Shown piece after piece: positions 61,801 to 64,000 of a DNA stretch of 64,000 nt (the first letter of the stretch is position 1; every line of letters starts with the position of its first letter). The notes under the pieces are model-generated. The model saw only the letters and a program-made list of their open reading frames with translations, was not told the DNA's origin and did no database searches. Source of the stretch: Smittia aterrima (Eukaryota > Arthropoda > Insecta > Diptera > Chironomidae); assembly GCA_033063855.1 (NCBI GenBank), contig CP093831.1:8122001-8186000 (forward strand). Direction: 5' to 3'. A program made the translations under genes and the position numbers.

Positions 61801-64000
61801 AACCTTCTCGATTTCCTCTTTGTACTCTCAATCCCAAAAGGATTCCTAAAGCCCGGATTAAATCATCAAACAGTGGCCAATTTTGGATTGCTCGATATCA
61901 TCGCTGCACTACAATGGATCAAAGAGAACATCGAACAGTTTGGAGGTGACCGCAACTCAGTTACCTTACTCGGTTACGACACAGGAGCAATTTGTGCGAA
62001 TTTTCTCATGATTTCTCCAATTGCGCGTGGATTGTTTCATCGTTCGATTTTGATGTCAGGCTCGGCTTTGTCAGATTGGGCATTGAATTATAATCCACAG
62101 CAGGTCACGCTGCAGGTCGCAAAAAAGCTTAACTGTCCGATAGAAGACTCGAAGCTTGGCGAGTGTCTTCGTCAAAAAACGTACCAAGAGATTATGAACG
62201 TGACGGTCACAGCAAAGGAATTCCTTACGATTTTCGGTCCAATCGTTGATGGGTTAGTCGTGCCCAGTGACCCTCATCAGGTGATGTCAGAGAGCGAATC
62301 ATTCAGCCGTTTCGATTTACTTTTTGGAATGACAGAAATCGAGTCGTTCAATATTCTCGGACGTGATGCAATCCAAAACGGCCTTGCTCAAGTCGACAGA
62401 GACCACAACATTCGTCGCTATCTTGTCAATCGATTTGATAAAAGACCGGAAGTTGCCTTTCTCTCAACTTTAAAGGAATACACGTTCTCAAAATCAAAGA
62501 CACTTTCTCATTTGGATCATCGCGACATGTTACTCGAGATTCTTTCTGATGCAAGAGTTTCAGCGCCAATGAGTAAGTTTTCCTTTGTTTTACAAATAAC
62601 TTTAGTTTTTAATTATAATTTTTCCTTTCAGTTCAAACTGGAATTTACTTATCAAAGTCGAACCCAAAATGCTATATGTACGTCTTCGCTCACAACGCTG
62701 AGTCAGGTGAACACGCGACAGTTTCTGAATCCATTCACGGAGAAGATTTGCCTTTCATATTTGGAGCTCCTCTTGGTGACGTAGGACCATTCCAAGTTTT
62801 CTACAATGCCGAAGAACGTTTGCTCTCTGAAGCCGTCATGCGTTACTTCACGAATTTCGCAAAGACTGGTAAACCAACGGTGCCGTGGTCAGGTCGCTTT
62901 CATAATATGAACCCAATCGATTGGGAGAAGTACGATGTCGATTGGCAAGAGTTCAACGAGATTAATCAAAATTATTTGCTCTTGGGGATTCCTCCGATTG
63001 TTAGTCAACGTTATCGCCACAAGTACACAAAGTTCTGGAACGAGGGACTCATTGAGACAATGAAGAATGCGAATAGTCAGTTTGGAGTTTACGGTAAATT
63101 CCAAAACACTCCATCGACGCCAAGGAAATTTCAACCAGCGATGCCGACCGGATCGATCAGCATGTATCCAATTAAAGTCGAGATTGAGGGTGAAACTGAT
63201 GATCCTGTGAGAGAATTGCGTCATCGCCTTCAGCAAACGAGAAACTCAGTTCATTCGCCGAGTCTCTCAGTATCAACCGAGTCGATAAACTACGAACAAA
63301 TCTCATCAGACGAGCACGAAATCTTCAAATCAGAAACGACAACAATTTTGTTGATTGCAGTCATCGTCGCTTTCCTTCTCGTCAATCTCATGGGGCTTTT
63401 GATCTATTTGTATCGTCGCAAAAAGCTCAAATATAATAACACGAACATTTTCGATGACGATAAGCGATCAAAGTTCAATGACACTGACGACAGTTTCATC
63501 CTTCGAAAGTCTAATAACACTTACGAATCGGTTAAGCGTCATTCACCTATAAACGGCTTTGGTATGTCTCGTCAACTAAGCACGAGCACAGTCGACACGC
63601 ATATGAAAGTGAGCGATTGGATTTCAAGTGAAATACCTCGCAACATTCATCAGAACATTCATCAGAATTCGTTCGCGCAAAGAGGGAAAGTTAGCGTGGC
63701 AATAGACGCCACACCGCAAGCACGTAGCAATAGCATTCTCCGACAAGAGCCGATTGAGGTAACTAAAGCGAAGTCGTCGATGGATTACGGGAATTGTGGA
63801 CGAATTGTTTGTCAAGAAGTTGACATGGACGGATCGATGATTGATGAGATTCCTTTCCGAGAATTTCGTGAGCGAACCGAAAGCGACTCAAGCGAGTGCT
63901 CATCTTTCGATTGTGAAGAATGCGCGATAAATCATCAGCACTCATACTCGGACCCAGCTAGGAACGTTTTCAATGCTCAAGAAGAAGTGACAAGCTTCAT
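58874..64000 (+). CDS. Second neuroligin, 3' end beyond the window
   Basis: Four exons are visible (58874-59561, 61607-61759, 61841-62572, 62632 onward), giving about 980 residues with the frame still open at the window edge. A signal peptide (MKNFIAFCVLILNVNS) is followed by a roughly 100-residue polar region before the esterase-like domain (from about 120; FLGIPYAEAPIGSRRF, SEDCLYLNLY, NSYDGSILASYGQ). The nucleophile elbow is GYDTG (325-329), so Asp327 replaces Ser. His560 in HGEDLPFIFGAPL is kept. A transmembrane segment lies at about 763-785, then a cytoplasmic tail of at least 195 residues containing a duplicated NIHQ unit. It should act as a neurexin-binding adhesion protein without hydrolase activity. 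Introns after NLYVTSY and after RLGALG are phase 1 and match those of the minus-strand neuroligin. This gene has an intron at SAPM-I and lacks several of the other gene's introns. The C-terminal PDZ ligand is not in view. Confidence 0.95.
59562..61606 (+). other. Intron 1 of the second neuroligin (2.0 kb)
   Basis: Donor ACG|GTGAGT and acceptor TTCAAG. It holds two direct copies of ATCGATATC (61074-61082 and 61093-61101), each containing CGATA and one base from the TATCGATA motif. No coding gene is supported inside it. Confidence 0.75.

Noticed and set aside
1..64000. Mobile-element genes or CRISPR arrays
   Set aside because: No transposase, reverse transcriptase or integrase frame, and no regularly spaced repeats.

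Overview
The window is eukaryotic, about two-thirds A+T, and almost certainly from an insect. Genes have GT-AG introns, several only 55-75 bp long next to others of 2-10 kb. Core-promoter TATA/TCAGT signals and AATAAA poly(A) signals are visible. The families present (neuroligins with an insect-style ELRV tail, an insect-type GMC oxidoreductase and a leucine-rich-repeat (LRR) membrane protein) fit a dipteran, perhaps a chironomid-like midge. The exact taxon is inference. I see no bacterial operon structure, no CRISPR array, no tRNA or rRNA gene, and no transposase or reverse-transcriptase reading frame.

Layout. 1-3.0 kb: upstream DNA with a possible distal TATA promoter. 3.0-6.2 kb (+): a four-exon zinc-less medium-chain dehydrogenase/reductase-like gene with a clear TATA + initiator promoter. 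6.2-11.1 kb: no supported gene. 11.1-13.2 kb (-): a secreted GMC flavin oxidoreductase, five coding exons. 13.2-17.9 kb: no supported gene, with a strong hairpin just upstream of the next gene. 17.9-19.8 kb (+): an intronless single-pass LRR protein with a juxtamembrane coiled coil. 19.8-31.4 kb: a long stretch without a supported gene. 31.4-53.9 kb (-): a complete ten-exon neuroligin whose two largest introns are 6 and 10 kb. 53.9-58.9 kb: the shared upstream interval. 58.9 kb to the window edge (+): a second, head-to-head neuroligin with its cytoplasmic tail cut by the window end.

The two neuroligins make the window a synaptic-adhesion locus. Both keep the cholinesterase-like fold but lack the catalytic serine, by different substitutions (Gly in one, Asp in the other). 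They share two phase-1 intron positions, which supports duplication from one ancestor. The other genes look functionally unrelated to them and to each other.

The most unexplained feature is a pair of inverted, diverged copies of a roughly 220-bp element. One lies in the 11.6-kb gene-poor interval and one in a neuroligin intron. They share a 46-bp block with no mismatch, and a short reading frame is preserved around it, with the one clear length difference inside it being a whole codon. No other feature explains this pair, and it is the best candidate here for something undescribed.
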